DNA from: Edaphobacter lichenicola
Lineage (GTDB): Bacteria > Acidobacteriota > Terriglobia > Terriglobales > Acidobacteriaceae
NCBI RefSeq assembly: GCF_014201315.1
Contig: NZ_JACHDY010000003.1
Coordinates: 1 to 64,000 of the forward strand
Reading direction: 5' to 3'
Length of the DNA stretch: 64,000 nucleotides
The notes under the pieces are model-generated. The model searched no databases. It worked only from the letters and a program-made list of their open reading frames with translations, and was not told the DNA's origin. Both the position numbers and the translations under genes were made by a program. Of the stretch, positions 35,952 to 45,445 are shown one piece after another (position 1 is the stretch's first letter; every line of letters begins with the position of its first letter).

Positions 35952-36884
35952 ATGCCCATCGTAGAACTGCAACATGTCCGCAAGGCCTACGACACCAAGA
36001 TCGCCGTAGCAGACCTCAGCTTCACCATCGAGCCTGGCAGCATGTTCGGCCTTCTCGGCCCCAACGGCTCCGGCAAAACCTCCTCCATCCGCATGATGAT
36101 CGGCATCACGGTCCCCGACTCCGGTACCGTCAGTCTTTTCGGTAAACCCTTCAACCGCGACCTCCTCAAACGCGTCGGCTATCTCCCCGAAGAGCGCGGC
36201 CTCTACAAAAAGATGAAGGTCATGGACCAGCTCATCTTCCTCGGCCAACTCCGCGGCCTCAACGCCACCACTGCATCAAAGCGCGCACACGACTGGTGCG
36301 ACCGCCTCGGAATCACCCCATCCATCGACAGGAAAACCGAAGAGCTCTCCAAGGGCATGCAGCAAAAGATCCAGTTCATCTCCACGCTCCTCCACGAGCC
36401 CGAGCTCATCATCATGGACGAGCCCTTCAGTGGCCTCGACCCCGTCAACGCCGTCCTCCTCATGGACACTCTCGTCGACCTCCGCAAACAAGGCCGCACC
36501 ATCCTCTTCTCCACCCACCGCATGGATCAGGTCGAAAAGATCTGCGACAACATCTGCCTCATCCACAACAGCCACCTCGTCCTCTCCGGCTCCATGCGCG
36601 AAATCAAGTCTCGCTACCCCGTCAACCGCGTCCTCATCAACTTCACCGGCGACGACTCCTTCCTCAACCACCCCACCATCCACTCTGCAAAGAACTACGG
36701 CGGCCACGCCGAGATCCGCCTCAACGAAGGAGCCGACGCTCAGGCCCTCCTCGCCGACGCCATCCGCACCGGCGCCCGCATCACCCGCTTCGAAGTCATG
36801 GAGCCGACACTCGAAGAGATCTTCATCGAAAAGGTCACCGAAGAATCTACCGGCGTCCCGGCTGGAGAAAAAGTTCATGCATAA
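35952..36884 (+). CDS. ABC transporter ATP-binding protein (NatA-like)
   Basis: A 310-residue ATPase. Walker A is GPNGSGKT (about residues 36-43), the Q loop lies near YLPEERGLYKKM, the signature is LSKGMQQK (about 136), Walker B is LIIMDEPFSGLDP (about 155-167), and the switch His is in FSTHRMDQ. The C-terminal 90 residues fit the DUF4162-type tail of NatA/Bcr-type exporters. It overlaps the permease start by eight bases. Together they form an ABC-2 exporter, of which the known examples extrude sodium or drugs. Confidence 0.92.
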   Translation: MPIVELQHVRKAYDTKIAVADLSFTIEPGSMFGLLGPNGSGKTSSIRMMIGITVPDSGTVSLFGKPFNRDLLKRVGYLPEERGLYKKMKVMDQLIFLGQLRGLNATTASKRAHDWCDRLGITPSIDRKTEELSKGMQQKIQFISTLLHEPELIIMDEPFSGLDPVNAVLLMDTLVDLRKQGRTILFSTHRMDQVEKICDNICLIHNSHLVLSGSMREIKSRYPVNRVLINFTGDDSFLNHPTIHSAKNYGGHAEIRLNEGADAQALLADAIRTGARITRFEVMEPTLEEIFIEKVTEESTGVPAGEKVHA

Positions 36885-38121
36885 CGTCTGGCTCATCGCA
36901 AAACGCGAGTACCTCGAGCGTATTCGCACCAAGGCCTTCCTCATCGCCACCATTCTTATTCCGCTCTTCATGGGAGCCTTCGTCTTCGGCAGCGGCTATC
37001 TCGCCTCTCGCACCAGATCCTCAGCCCATCTCGCCATCCTCTCCTCCGACACCTCCTTCTCCGCCGACCTCAAGCACGAACTCCAGACCGGAAAGAACAG
37101 TGGCATGACCGTCGAAGTTCTCGCATCAAACTCGCCATCTAACAGCGACGAGATCCGCGCCAACCTCGACCACAATCTCCAGAGCAAATCAGGAGATCTC
37201 ACCGGCTATCTCGTCGTTACGCCTGCTGCACAGACGAACGTACGTCCCACCTTTACCTACGTTCCGCGCTCAGCCGGCGACATCAGCACCGAAGACACAC
37301 TCTCCGCTGCCATCCAAAACGTTCTCACGCGCGAAGGTCTCACGCATCAGGGCATGGGTCCGTCTGACATCGCAGCCCTCATGGCACCAGTCGCCATCGA
37401 CACCAGCAAAACCGGCGACAGCCGCGCCGCCTTCGGTGCCGCCTATCTCCTCTTCTTCCTCATGTACATGGTCATCATGCTCTACGGCATGAACACCGCA
37501 CGCTCCATCATTGAAGAAAAAAGCAGCCGCGTCTTCGAGGTCATGCTCTCAACCATCAAGCCCGACGAGATGCTCGCCGGCAAGATCCTTGGCGTCGGCG
37601 CCGTCGGCATCACGCAAGTAGGCGTCTGGATGCTGGCCGCCGCTGCCCTCGGTTCGACCTCACTCGCAACCGGCCTCACCGGAAGCGGCCACGCGCTCAT
37701 CAGTGCCACGCAGATCGTCTTCTTCGTCGCCTACTTCATCTTCGGTTTTCTGGTCTACTCCAGCATCGCCGCCGCTCTCGGCGCCATGACGAACTCTGAG
37801 CAGGAGCTCCAGCAACTCAACATGTTCCTCGTCATCCCGCTCGCCTTCTGCTTCCTCATGATCTTCGTCATCGTGCGCGCGCCAAACTCCACCCTCGCGC
37901 AGATCGTCTCCCTCATCCCCTTCTGCAGCCCCCTGCTGATGAACTTCCGCATCTCCCTAACCACGGTTCCACCCTGGCAGATCGGTCTCTCTTTCGTGCT
38001 AATGAGCCTGACGATCCTCGCCATCCTCTGGGTCGCGAGCCGCATCTATCGCGTCGGCATTCTCATGTACGGCAAAAAACCCAACCTCCCCGAGATCCTA
38101 CGCTGGCTAAAGTACAGCTAG
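36877..38121 (+). CDS. ABC-2 type permease (NatB-like)
   Basis: A 414-residue permease. The start at 36877 (MHNVWLIAKREYLERIRTKAF) fits the family and lies within the end of the ATPase gene. The first helix is at about 20-42 (FLIATILIPLFMGAFVFG). A large outside domain follows (about 43-180), then five to six helices from about 190 to 395. The segment ARSIIEEKSSRVFEVMLSTIKP is the typical NatB coupling motif before helix 3. With the ATPase it makes a complete exporter; no periplasmic partner is seen next to it. Confidence 0.9.
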   Translation: MHNVWLIAKREYLERIRTKAFLIATILIPLFMGAFVFGSGYLASRTRSSAHLAILSSDTSFSADLKHELQTGKNSGMTVEVLASNSPSNSDEIRANLDHNLQSKSGDLTGYLVVTPAAQTNVRPTFTYVPRSAGDISTEDTLSAAIQNVLTREGLTHQGMGPSDIAALMAPVAIDTSKTGDSRAAFGAAYLLFFLMYMVIMLYGMNTARSIIEEKSSRVFEVMLSTIKPDEMLAGKILGVGAVGITQVGVWMLAAAALGSTSLATGLTGSGHALISATQIVFFVAYFIFGFLVYSSIAAALGAMTNSEQELQQLNMFLVIPLAFCFLMIFVIVRAPNSTLAQIVSLIPFCSPLLMNFRISLTTVPPWQIGLSFVLMSLTILAILWVASRIYRVGILMYGKKPNLPEILRWLKYS

Positions 38122-38129
38122 CCAACCAG

Positions 38130-38495
38130 CTATCGGCTTGACAAAACAAACTGATTTCCATCGGCATCTGCAAAAATTGCCGACGTGCCCCAGTCTTCTT
38201 TTCGCGGAGCCTGTACAAACGTCACACCACGCGACTCCAGGCTCTTGGCCGTTGCGAAGACGTCATCGCACCAGAAGCTGATGGACTGAAACGTCCCGAT
38301 GCGGTCTTCGTGCCCCTTCGGCGTAAATAACGCAATACCGGTCTCCGTTCCAGGGAAGGCAAGCTCAATCCATCGCTGCCCCGGACCCATCTCCTGGTCC
38401 GTCGTAATCTTGCATCCCGCCTTCTCTGTCCAGAACCGTAACGCCTCATCCTGATTGCGAACTGGAACTCCAACAAATTTAATACCTCGAATCAT
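38130..38495 (-). CDS. VOC family (glyoxalase-like) protein
   Basis: A 121-residue single VOC domain of two beta-alpha-beta-beta-beta units (IKFVGVPVRNQDEALRFWTEKAG and SISFWCDDVFATAKSLESRGV). Family members bind a metal and act as glyoxalases, dioxygenases or antibiotic-binding proteins. The end FADADGNQFVLSS has the usual Asp-Gly-Asn turn. The start ATG at 38495 has AAGGAGAA close by. It converges with the ABC permease gene, with eight bases between the stops, and is divergent from the small HTH gene. Confidence 0.88.
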   Translation of the reverse strand: MIRGIKFVGVPVRNQDEALRFWTEKAGCKITTDQEMGPGQRWIELAFPGTETGIALFTPKGHEDRIGTFQSISFWCDDVFATAKSLESRGVTFVQAPRKEDWGTSAIFADADGNQFVLSSR

Positions 38496-38564
38496 CGTCG
38501 TTCTCCTTTCTCCTTGCCCTGCAGACTAAAGCGACCGAAAGTGCCAGTGCAATTGCCTCTGTAA

Positions 38565-38589
38565 AGCTATAGTATTGGCTGATATAGCT
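38565..38589 (+). promoter_or_regulatory. inverted repeat abutting HTH gene start
   Basis: AGCTATA and TATAGCT form a perfect 7-bp inverted repeat with an 11-base spacer, ending directly at the ATG at 38590. A TATAGT box overlaps the left arm. A dimer bound here would block transcription of the HTH gene, so it may be an autoregulatory operator. This is inferred from position alone. Confidence 0.45.
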
Positions 38590-38889
38590 ATGATCGAGAT
38601 CGATCCATACCTCATCGACGTCCTCATGCGCGACCTCGCCGGACACGATCGCCGCCCAGCCAGCTTCCTTGTCTACCTCTGGCTCGCTGCCGAATCTGAA
38701 AAGCGAGGCTCCGAGGTACAGATCGGGTATCGAGAGTTGGCGGAAAACATCGGCATCAGCAAAAGTGCGGCACAGAGCGCAGTTCGCTGGCTGATCAAGC
38801 GCCGTCTTCTCTCCGCAAAAAAGTCCAACGCAACGGCTCTACCCAGTTACAAGACACTCTCTCCGTGGAAGGGGCGAGCCCAACGCTGA
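38590..38889 (+). CDS. small helix-turn-helix DNA-binding protein
   Basis: A 99-residue protein. Residues 6-40 form helices (LIDVLMRDLAGHDRRPASFLVYLWLAAE), and residues 46-72 a winged helix-turn-helix (VQIGYRELAENIGISKSAAQSAVRWLIKRRLL), like those of replication initiator or GntR-type proteins. The tail is basic. The ATG at 38590 begins the family-like sequence; a TTG five codons earlier is possible. No clear ribosome site is present, and the TATAGT box lies so close that the message may be nearly leaderless. Its targets are unknown; the inverted repeat at its start suggests self-control. Confidence 0.75.
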   Translation: MIEIDPYLIDVLMRDLAGHDRRPASFLVYLWLAAESEKRGSEVQIGYRELAENIGISKSAAQSAVRWLIKRRLLSAKKSNATALPSYKTLSPWKGRAQR

Positions 38890-38914
38890 TCCGCTATGCG
38901 CCGAACGATCGCAG

Positions 38915-40408
38915 CTACCAGGCCCCCGTCTTCCCCCCAACCCACCAGACCATCCCCACAGTCAGCGTAGGCTGATCCGAAGACAACACCCCAGGCTTGT
39001 TCGTCAAAAAGAAGGGAACATTGCTCCAGTCTCTGCGATACTCCACACGAGTCAAAAATCCCTCGCCAAACTTGTACTCATAGGTCCCCGTAAACTCCTT
39101 CAGCGCCTGCGTAGTCCCGCTGAAGAGCCCTCCACGATCGGACAAGTACTCGGTCCGTCCCCCCAGCGCCATCTTCGGCGTCAGCTGATACCGTGCATAA
39201 GCCGCCCCGCCATCCACATGCGAAGGCGCGGAAGACTCCCCAGGCGCCGCATTGGCCCACTCCCGCGAGATCAAATAATCCCCCTCAAGCGACAACGTTA
39301 GCTTCGGCGTCGCGTTCCACGTCACGTAGCTGTCGAAGATATGTTGCTTGCCATCTGGAGCAGGAGTAATCGCCTGCAGGCACAGCCCAGGCTGCACCGG
39401 GGCCGTGCAGTTCGTAGCCGGCGCGGCATCCGGATGGTCTTGTCCAAGGTAGTAGTTGAAGTTCCAAACAACACTCTTCGCGGGTTGCGCCGTAAATCCA
39501 AACAACTCGTCCTTAAACGAGTTCGTAGGCTCCGACTGATCGGTTCCATTCACTAGCCAGTAGTTCACCGCCAGCTTGTCGTTCACCTTGTAGCTGGTCC
39601 GGACACCAGCGTGATAGAACGGCAGATAGTTGAAGAAGAAGGACCGCGAGTAGTTCACCTGGTCCTTCGTATAGTTGCCTTCGATTCCCAGTGAACTAGC
39701 CCACTTGCCCACATCCACTGTCAGTCCCTTACCCAGCGGCACGACATACGTTCCATACACCTGAAAGATATTCCGGTAGATATCCGGTCGAGGCTCGTTC
39801 TGCGGACTCCCCTGCAGTGTCTCCGTCGCCTGCCCAAACTGCAGATCCAACCGAACTCCGTAGCGTCTACCAGCCGCAACATCTGGGTCGAGCGCAAACA
39901 CGACGTCAGCCTGGTTGATGCTGAATGCATTGCTCAGCACATCGTAGGCCCGCAGATACTGCACCCGCCCAATCGGATGATTGAAGTCGTAGTCGTAGTA
40001 CCCGTCAAAGGTATAGTTCAGCGTGGCCCCACCGGGAAGCTGTGTCGGCAAAACTGAAGCCACAGGAGAAGTTGGTGTTGAAGTGGTCTGCTGACTCACT
40101 GCTGCTGACGCCGGGACAGACGCGACGCTGCTGCTCGACACACCTTCCACGCTGCTCCGAACATCCGCAGCCGGGCCAACTAGCACCGCCGGCCTCAGTG
40201 TTGCCACCTCCGTCGTCACAACAGGACGTTCTTTGTGCAGCTCTGCCTCCAACACGCTTACCCGCAGCGCCAGATCGCGCACCGTCTGTCGTAGCTCCTC
40301 AACGTCGGCGTTGGTTGGAGTAGCCGCCGCACTCTGCGCGCTGGCTTCAAACCCTGACGACAAAACAAGAAAAAGAGAAAAAAGGAGGAGTCGATTGAAG
40401 CAACGCAT
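38915..40408 (-). CDS. BBP2-type outer-membrane porin
   Basis: A 497-residue outer-membrane protein. The signal peptide (MRCFNRLLLFSLFLVLSSG) is cut near ASAQ. A short coiled coil with leucine heptads follows (VEELRQTVRDLALRVSVLEAELHKE), then a Ser/Val-rich linker, and from about 150 a beta barrel (LNYTFDGYYDYDFNHPIG, TVDVGKWASSLGIEGN) of the beta-barrel porin-2 family. The coiled coil may trimerise or bind peptidoglycan. The start at 40408 has GAGAGGG six bases upstream. The transported substrate is unknown. The gene converges with the HTH gene and is divergent from the acyltransferase. Confidence 0.87.
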   Translation of the reverse strand: MRCFNRLLLFSLFLVLSSGFEASAQSAAATPTNADVEELRQTVRDLALRVSVLEAELHKERPVVTTEVATLRPAVLVGPAADVRSSVEGVSSSSVASVPASAAVSQQTTSTPTSPVASVLPTQLPGGATLNYTFDGYYDYDFNHPIGRVQYLRAYDVLSNAFSINQADVVFALDPDVAAGRRYGVRLDLQFGQATETLQGSPQNEPRPDIYRNIFQVYGTYVVPLGKGLTVDVGKWASSLGIEGNYTKDQVNYSRSFFFNYLPFYHAGVRTSYKVNDKLAVNYWLVNGTDQSEPTNSFKDELFGFTAQPAKSVVWNFNYYLGQDHPDAAPATNCTAPVQPGLCLQAITPAPDGKQHIFDSYVTWNATPKLTLSLEGDYLISREWANAAPGESSAPSHVDGGAAYARYQLTPKMALGGRTEYLSDRGGLFSGTTQALKEFTGTYEYKFGEGFLTRVEYRRDWSNVPFFLTNKPGVLSSDQPTLTVGMVWWVGGKTGAW

Positions 40409-40536
40409 AGGCAGCCCTCTCACCAGCGCATTAAGCAAATCACGTTTACGGTAAATTGATCGTAAAGGGCAGAACGTTCTTCTCGAGTCTTTTTCTGAGG
40501 ATCCGTCCGGCAGGACACATAGGTAAACTGAACGAA

Positions 40537-41181
40537 GTGGCCTCCACCTACACCCTCAAGCAACGCCTCGCCCTCGCCATCGTCCCCCGCCTCGCGAGTG
40601 CGACCATCCGCCTCCTCGGCATGACCCTTCGCTTCGAAGACGTCCGCGACCCCGGAGCCTCGCTGGCCTTCGACTCCCCACCCCCAGCCGTCTACGCCTT
40701 CTGGCACCGCTCCCTGCTCCTCAGCGCCTGGCACTTCCGCAACCACGACATTGCCATCCTCATCAGCGCCAGCTTCGACGGCGAACTCATCGCCCGCACC
40801 GTCGAGCGTCTGGGCTTCCTGGCCATAAGAGGCTCCAGCTCACGCTCAGGCACCCTCGGCCTGCGCAACATGTACCGAGCCTATCGGGACGGCCACTACT
40901 GCGCCATCACCGCCGACGGCCCCCGCGGCCCCGCCATGGTCGCCAAACCCGGCGTCACCCAGCTCGCCCAACTCGCCGGCAGCTCCGTCGGAACCTTCTA
41001 CGTCCTCCCCGAACGAGCCTGGCAGCTTCGCTCCTGGGACCGCTTCCTCATCCCCAAGCCCTTCTCAAGAGTCTTCATAGGCTGGCCCCTCCTGACCGCC
41101 GCCAACGAGGAAGCAGTTCAGGCCGCCCTCGATCGCGCCGTCGAACTGGCCGAATCCCGAATCAGCAATCTCCGAAAATAA
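40537..41181 (+). CDS. DUF374 lysophospholipid acyltransferase-like protein
   Basis: A 214-residue protein of the DUF374 family, related to lysophospholipid and Kdo/lipid A acyltransferases. The catalytic His is in AFWHRSLLLSAWH (about residue 57), the substrate Arg/Asp-rich motif is SFDGELIARTVERLGF, then RGSSSRSGTLGLRNM and ITADGPRGPAMVAKPGVTQLA. It should act at the inner membrane in lipid A or phospholipid synthesis. The start is uncertain: GTG at 40537 is chosen because the family-like sequence begins there; TTG at 40456 is an alternative. Confidence 0.83.
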   Translation: MASTYTLKQRLALAIVPRLASATIRLLGMTLRFEDVRDPGASLAFDSPPPAVYAFWHRSLLLSAWHFRNHDIAILISASFDGELIARTVERLGFLAIRGSSSRSGTLGLRNMYRAYRDGHYCAITADGPRGPAMVAKPGVTQLAQLAGSSVGTFYVLPERAWQLRSWDRFLIPKPFSRVFIGWPLLTAANEEAVQAALDRAVELAESRISNLRK

Positions 41182-41219
41182 AGTTGAAAAAGTTGGCGTA
41201 TTTTTCGTCGTCAAAATCA

Positions 41220-41280
41220 ACCACGCAAAACACCACGTTGTCACCACGTTTCACCACACAACTCACCACGATTTCACCAC
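41220..41280 (+). repeat. CACCAC array upstream of queA
   Basis: Five CACCAC units spaced by four to six bases (with CACCACGTT and CACCACGATTT forms), ending 15 bases ahead of the queA start. A similar array in the same orientation to the next gene lies upstream of lptE (58100-58165, minus strand). Confidence 0.7.
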
Positions 41281-41295
41281 TAAAATTGACATAGA

Positions 41296-42390
41296 TTGCT
41301 CGTATCCGACTTCAATTTCGACCTCCCCGAAGAGCTGATAGCCCAGTCCCCACCGGCGATTCGCGGCTCCAGCCGCATGCTCCTCTTCGACCGCGCCACC
41401 GGCCAGTACCGTGACAATTTTTTTCGCAACTTACCCCGAATCCTAAAGCCCGGCGACCTCCTTATCCTCAATGACAGCCGTGTTTTACCCGCGCGCCTCT
41501 ACGCCACTCGTGCCCGCAGCCCCCAAACCCAACACAGCTCACCCGACCCCACCGGCCGCATAGAAGTCCTGCTCACACAACAGCTTGCCCCAAATGATTG
41601 GACAGCACTCGTCCGCCCTAGCCGCAAGATTCAGCCAGGAGAACGCCTCCTCTTCCACGCCCCCAACGAAGCAAGACCCTTGCTGGAAGCGGAAATTATC
41701 TCCGCCTCCGAGTTCGGCGAACGCACTCTCCGCTTCTCCCCCACACCAGATTTCAACGCCATCCTCAACAAAATAGGCCACATGCCTCTCCCTCCCTACA
41801 TCCACCGTGAGGATAGCGAAGCCGACCGCGACCGCTACCAGACAGTCTTCTCACAAGAATCCGGCAGCGCCGCCGCCCCCACAGCCGGTCTCCACTTCAC
41901 TCCCGAGATTCTGACCCAACTCAAGCAAAACGGCATCCAAATCGAAACCATCACCCTCCACGTTGGCCTCGGCACCTTCCAGCCAGTCCGAGCGGAAAAG
42001 CTTGAAGATATTCGCCTCCACGCCGAGCACTACACCCTTCCTGCGACGACCGCAGAGGCCATCAACACCGCTCTTCGTGAAGGCGGCCGCATCATCGCGG
42101 CTGGCACAACCACGACCCGTACACTTGAACACTGTGCCCAGATATCTGCGGGGAGTTTTCTTGAACCTCACTCTGGCCAGACGACCATCTTCATCAGTCC
42201 TGGCTATAAGTTCAAGATCGTGAGCGGCCTCCTGACAAACTTTCATCTTCCACAATCCACGTTGCTTATGATGGTCAGCGCCTTTGCGTGTCCTGAAAAT
42301 GGAAAAGAATTGGTACTTTCCGCTTACACACACGCCATTCTAAAAAAATACCGATTCTTCAGCTACGGTGACTGCATGCTCCTTCTCTAG
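41296..42390 (+). CDS. queA: S-adenosylmethionine:tRNA ribosyltransferase-isomerase
   Basis: A 364-residue enzyme that transfers and isomerises the ribose of S-adenosylmethionine onto preQ1 in tRNA, in queuosine synthesis. The N-terminus [17 protein letters not shown] fits exactly with TTG at 41296 as the start. Other family blocks are [64 protein letters not shown] and [17 protein letters not shown]. Full length. It is a single gene; the other queuosine genes are not in the window. The CACCAC array just upstream may lie in its 5' UTR. Confidence 0.95.
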   Translation: MLVSDFNFDLPEELIAQSPPAIRGSSRMLLFDRATGQYRDNFFRNLPRILKPGDLLILNDSRVLPARLYATRARSPQTQHSSPDPTGRIEVLLTQQLAPNDWTALVRPSRKIQPGERLLFHAPNEARPLLEAEIISASEFGERTLRFSPTPDFNAILNKIGHMPLPPYIHREDSEADRDRYQTVFSQESGSAAAPTAGLHFTPEILTQLKQNGIQIETITLHVGLGTFQPVRAEKLEDIRLHAEHYTLPATTAEAINTALREGGRIIAAGTTTTRTLEHCAQISAGSFLEPHSGQTTIFISPGYKFKIVSGLLTNFHLPQSTLLMMVSAFACPENGKELVLSAYTHAILKKYRFFSYGDCMLLL

Positions 42391-42466
42391 AAACCAGAGA
42401 TCTGCAATCACCACATCCCTCTGACCGAAGTCTTATCACTCGCCACGCGCTACCATCTAACAAGCC

Positions 42467-45313
42467 ATGTCGAACTCAGCAAATCAAGCAAAAGCAGCCG
42501 TCGCGCCCGAAAACAAGCCTCCTATCTACTTGCTCGACAGCATGGCGTTCATCTTCCGCGCATACCACGCGATGCAGCGTCAACGCCCGATGTCAACGCG
42601 GACCGGCATTCCTACTGCAGCTACCTATGTCTTCGTGAACATGATCAACAAGCTTCGCAAGGACTTTTCCCCTCACTATCTTGCTGCGATCTACGACCTC
42701 TCCGGCCCTGTCTTCCGCGACGAGCGTGCTCGCGAAATGAAGTCGGTTAAGAAGTTCAACATTAAGACCCAGCAGTTTGAAGAGATCGATTATCTCGGCT
42801 ATAAAGCCAACCGAACTGAAATGCCCGCCGACCTTGCCCAACAGCTTCCTTTTATTCGCCGCGCACTTGAAGCCTTTCGTATCCCGATTCTTAGTTACGA
42901 GGGATTCGAGGCGGACGACGTAATAGGAACACTCTCTTGGAAGCTCTCCGGTCTAGGCCACAAGGTCTACGTTGTCTCCTCCGATAAGGATATGATGCAG
43001 CTCGTCAACGAAGACGTGTTCATTCTCAATCCCACGAAAGACAACCTCATTCTTGACAGTGCTGGTGTTGAGGCTGCGCTTGGTGTCCCGCCCGAACGCG
43101 TCATTGATGTAATGGCCCTCCGTGGCGATTCAATCGATAACATTCCCGGTGCCCCAGGCATTGGTGATAAAGGATCCATCGAACTCATTCAACAGTTCGG
43201 CAGCGTTGAGGCCGCACTCGATCGCGCGGATGAAGTAAAGCGAAAGACGTATCGCGAATCGCTGCAAAACAATCGCGACAATATTCTTCTTTCAAAAGAG
43301 CTCGTCACGATTCACACTGCTGTGCCTATCGACTACGAACTAGACGATATGCTTACCCAGCCCCCTGACAATGCTGCGTGTCGTGAACTTTTCTCGGAGC
43401 TCGAATTCACAACTTTGCTAAAGGAGCTTGCTCCTTCCGCGTCCAATACTCCCATCAGATACAATCTGCAACCGACTGCGGAGCAAATAAATGAATTACT
43501 GATCGATGCTCGTTCAACTGATCCTTCCGGAAGGGTCAATGGACTAACTCTGGCCGTTTTTGAAGATGCCCGGGCCCTCGCAGAAGAGGTCTCGGCGGAT
43601 CTATCCACAGAACAGGAGACTGAGCCCGAGCCACTGCCATCCAAATCCATGTCGCTCTTTGAAATCCCGGAGCCGGAGATCCAGGGGCCGAGGGTGCCGA
43701 CTGTTTTATCAGCTCTCCAGATTGGTCTCACGACATCTGCTAACTCCGCGATGATCGTCTCTCTTCACGCGCCCGGTTTGAGAGAGGCGCTTGAAGACCC
43801 AACCCTTCCCAAGCATGCCCATGACCTCAAAGCAGTCCTTAGGGCACTCGAGCCTCACAAGATCAACTTGACCGGGGTTCGCGACGATGTCATGCTCTAT
43901 AGCTATCTCATCAACCCAACGCATGGCTCTCACACTCTTCCCGATGTTACGGCGCGATTTACTGACCGCGCCCTACCCCACACCTCAAAGACGCCTAGCG
44001 AAAGAGAAATTGCTAATCTCCTGCCCGAAGCAGCCAATGCTATCCACCGCCTCTCTGGCACGCTTCGCAGTCAGATTGAATCCGCTCACCTGACGCATAT
44101 TTACGAGACGATGGATCTTCCGCTGATTCCTGTTCTGTTGCGCATGGAGCAGGCCGGTGTGCGGATTAACTCCGCGGTTCTCGGTGAGATGTCCACTCGG
44201 CTTGCTGTTGATATAGATAATCTCGCCGAGCGCATTTATACGGATTCGGGCCAACGTTTCAATATCAACTCGCCCAAGCAGCTCGGCGAAGTTCTCTTCA
44301 ACAAGATGCTTCTTCCCAAGCCGATGAAGTATGGCAAGGGCAAAGTTGTCTCTACTGCTCAGGATGTTCTGGAGGAGCTTGCAGAACATCATGCCGTTCC
44401 AGCGCTCGTGCTCGAATATCGTCAACTCGCGAAGCTTAAATCAACCTATCTCGACTCGCTTCCGCAGCTTACCGATGCGATGGGCCGTGTTCATACAACC
44501 TTCAATCAAGTCGGTACGGCGACTGGGCGCCTCTCCAGTACTAATCCGAACCTGCAGAACATTCCTGTTCGTACTGCTCTAGGTCGTGAGATTCGCGCTG
44601 CATTTATTCCTGCTCCGGGGAATGTGCTAATGTCGGCAGACTATTCGCAGATCGAACTGCGCCTGATGGCCCACTTCTCGCAAGACCCTTTGTTACTCGA
44701 TGCCTATCGAACCGGCAAGGATATTCACACTCTGACCGCGAGCGAGGTGTTTGGCGTTGACGCTGCCACTATGGACAAAGAGACACGCGCTCGCGCGAAG
44801 GCTGTTAATTTTGGCATCGTATATGGCATTAGTCCGTTTGGACTTGCAGCGCAGCTGAACATTGATCAAAAGACCGCCAAAACCTATATCGAGACCTACT
44901 TTGAACGCTACAAAGGGGTCCAGCGTTTCATTGAGGAGACACTCGAGACAGTGCGTCGAGATCAATCCGTGAAAACGTACTTTGGCCGAATTCGACCAAT
45001 CCCTGATATTCAATCCCGCAACCCCAACATGCGCGGTTTTGCGGAGCGGACTGCGATCAATACGCCGCTCCAGGGTACGGCTGCCGATCTCATCAAACTG
45101 GCGATGCTTAGGATCGACCAGCTTATTCGAGATCGAAGGCTGAAGTCGCAGATGACGCTCCAGGTACATGACGAGCTGCTCTTTGACGTAGTGCCTGAAG
45201 AGGTTCAAGAACTTCAAGAACTTGTCAAGCACGAGATGGAGCACGTTGCCGAGTTCTCCATTCCGATCGTTGCAGAGGTGGGGGTTGGACCGAACTGGCG
45301 AGATATGAAGTAG
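42467..45313 (+). CDS. polA: DNA polymerase I
   Basis: A 948-residue polymerase for repair and Okazaki fragment processing. The 5'-3' nuclease domain is at about 18-310 (LLDSMAFIFRAYHAM, YEGFEADDVIGTL, SSDKDMMQLVN, GDSIDNIPGAPGIGDK), with an added 20-residue loop (MKSVKKFNIKTQQFEEIDY) before YKANR. The 3'-5' exonuclease domain (about 340-540) lacks the DxE motif at its start and so is probably inactive for proofreading. The polymerase domain has motif A DYSQIELR, motif B KAVNFGIVYG and motif C QVHDELLFDV. All polymerase carboxylates are present. It follows queA by 76 bases. Confidence 0.95.
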   Translation: MSNSANQAKAAVAPENKPPIYLLDSMAFIFRAYHAMQRQRPMSTRTGIPTAATYVFVNMINKLRKDFSPHYLAAIYDLSGPVFRDERAREMKSVKKFNIKTQQFEEIDYLGYKANRTEMPADLAQQLPFIRRALEAFRIPILSYEGFEADDVIGTLSWKLSGLGHKVYVVSSDKDMMQLVNEDVFILNPTKDNLILDSAGVEAALGVPPERVIDVMALRGDSIDNIPGAPGIGDKGSIELIQQFGSVEAALDRADEVKRKTYRESLQNNRDNILLSKELVTIHTAVPIDYELDDMLTQPPDNAACRELFSELEFTTLLKELAPSASNTPIRYNLQPTAEQINELLIDARSTDPSGRVNGLTLAVFEDARALAEEVSADLSTEQETEPEPLPSKSMSLFEIPEPEIQGPRVPTVLSALQIGLTTSANSAMIVSLHAPGLREALEDPTLPKHAHDLKAVLRALEPHKINLTGVRDDVMLYSYLINPTHGSHTLPDVTARFTDRALPHTSKTPSEREIANLLPEAANAIHRLSGTLRSQIESAHLTHIYETMDLPLIPVLLRMEQAGVRINSAVLGEMSTRLAVDIDNLAERIYTDSGQRFNINSPKQLGEVLFNKMLLPKPMKYGKGKVVSTAQDVLEELAEHHAVPALVLEYRQLAKLKSTYLDSLPQLTDAMGRVHTTFNQVGTATGRLSSTNPNLQNIPVRTALGREIRAAFIPAPGNVLMSADYSQIELRLMAHFSQDPLLLDAYRTGKDIHTLTASEVFGVDAATMDKETRARAKAVNFGIVYGISPFGLAAQLNIDQKTAKTYIETYFERYKGVQRFIEETLETVRRDQSVKTYFGRIRPIPDIQSRNPNMRGFAERTAINTPLQGTAADLIKLAMLRIDQLIRDRRLKSQMTLQVHDELLFDVVPEEVQELQELVKHEMEHVAEFSIPIVAEVGVGPNWRDMK

Positions 45314-45445
45314 CACTCTCCTCGATCTTTCGATCTGCTGACGAATCGTTCTACGTGCGCATGATGCTGCGTTGAGCGTGTCGCCTGGGTAAGTGACAGC
45401 AGGGCGAGTTTTCCTAGCCAGTTGGCAGTAGCATTGAGACAAGCT

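Noticed and set aside
41220..41280. CACCAC arrays as CRISPR
   Set aside because: Units are only six to nine bases with spacers of four to eight bases; no repeat-spacer pattern and no cas genes.
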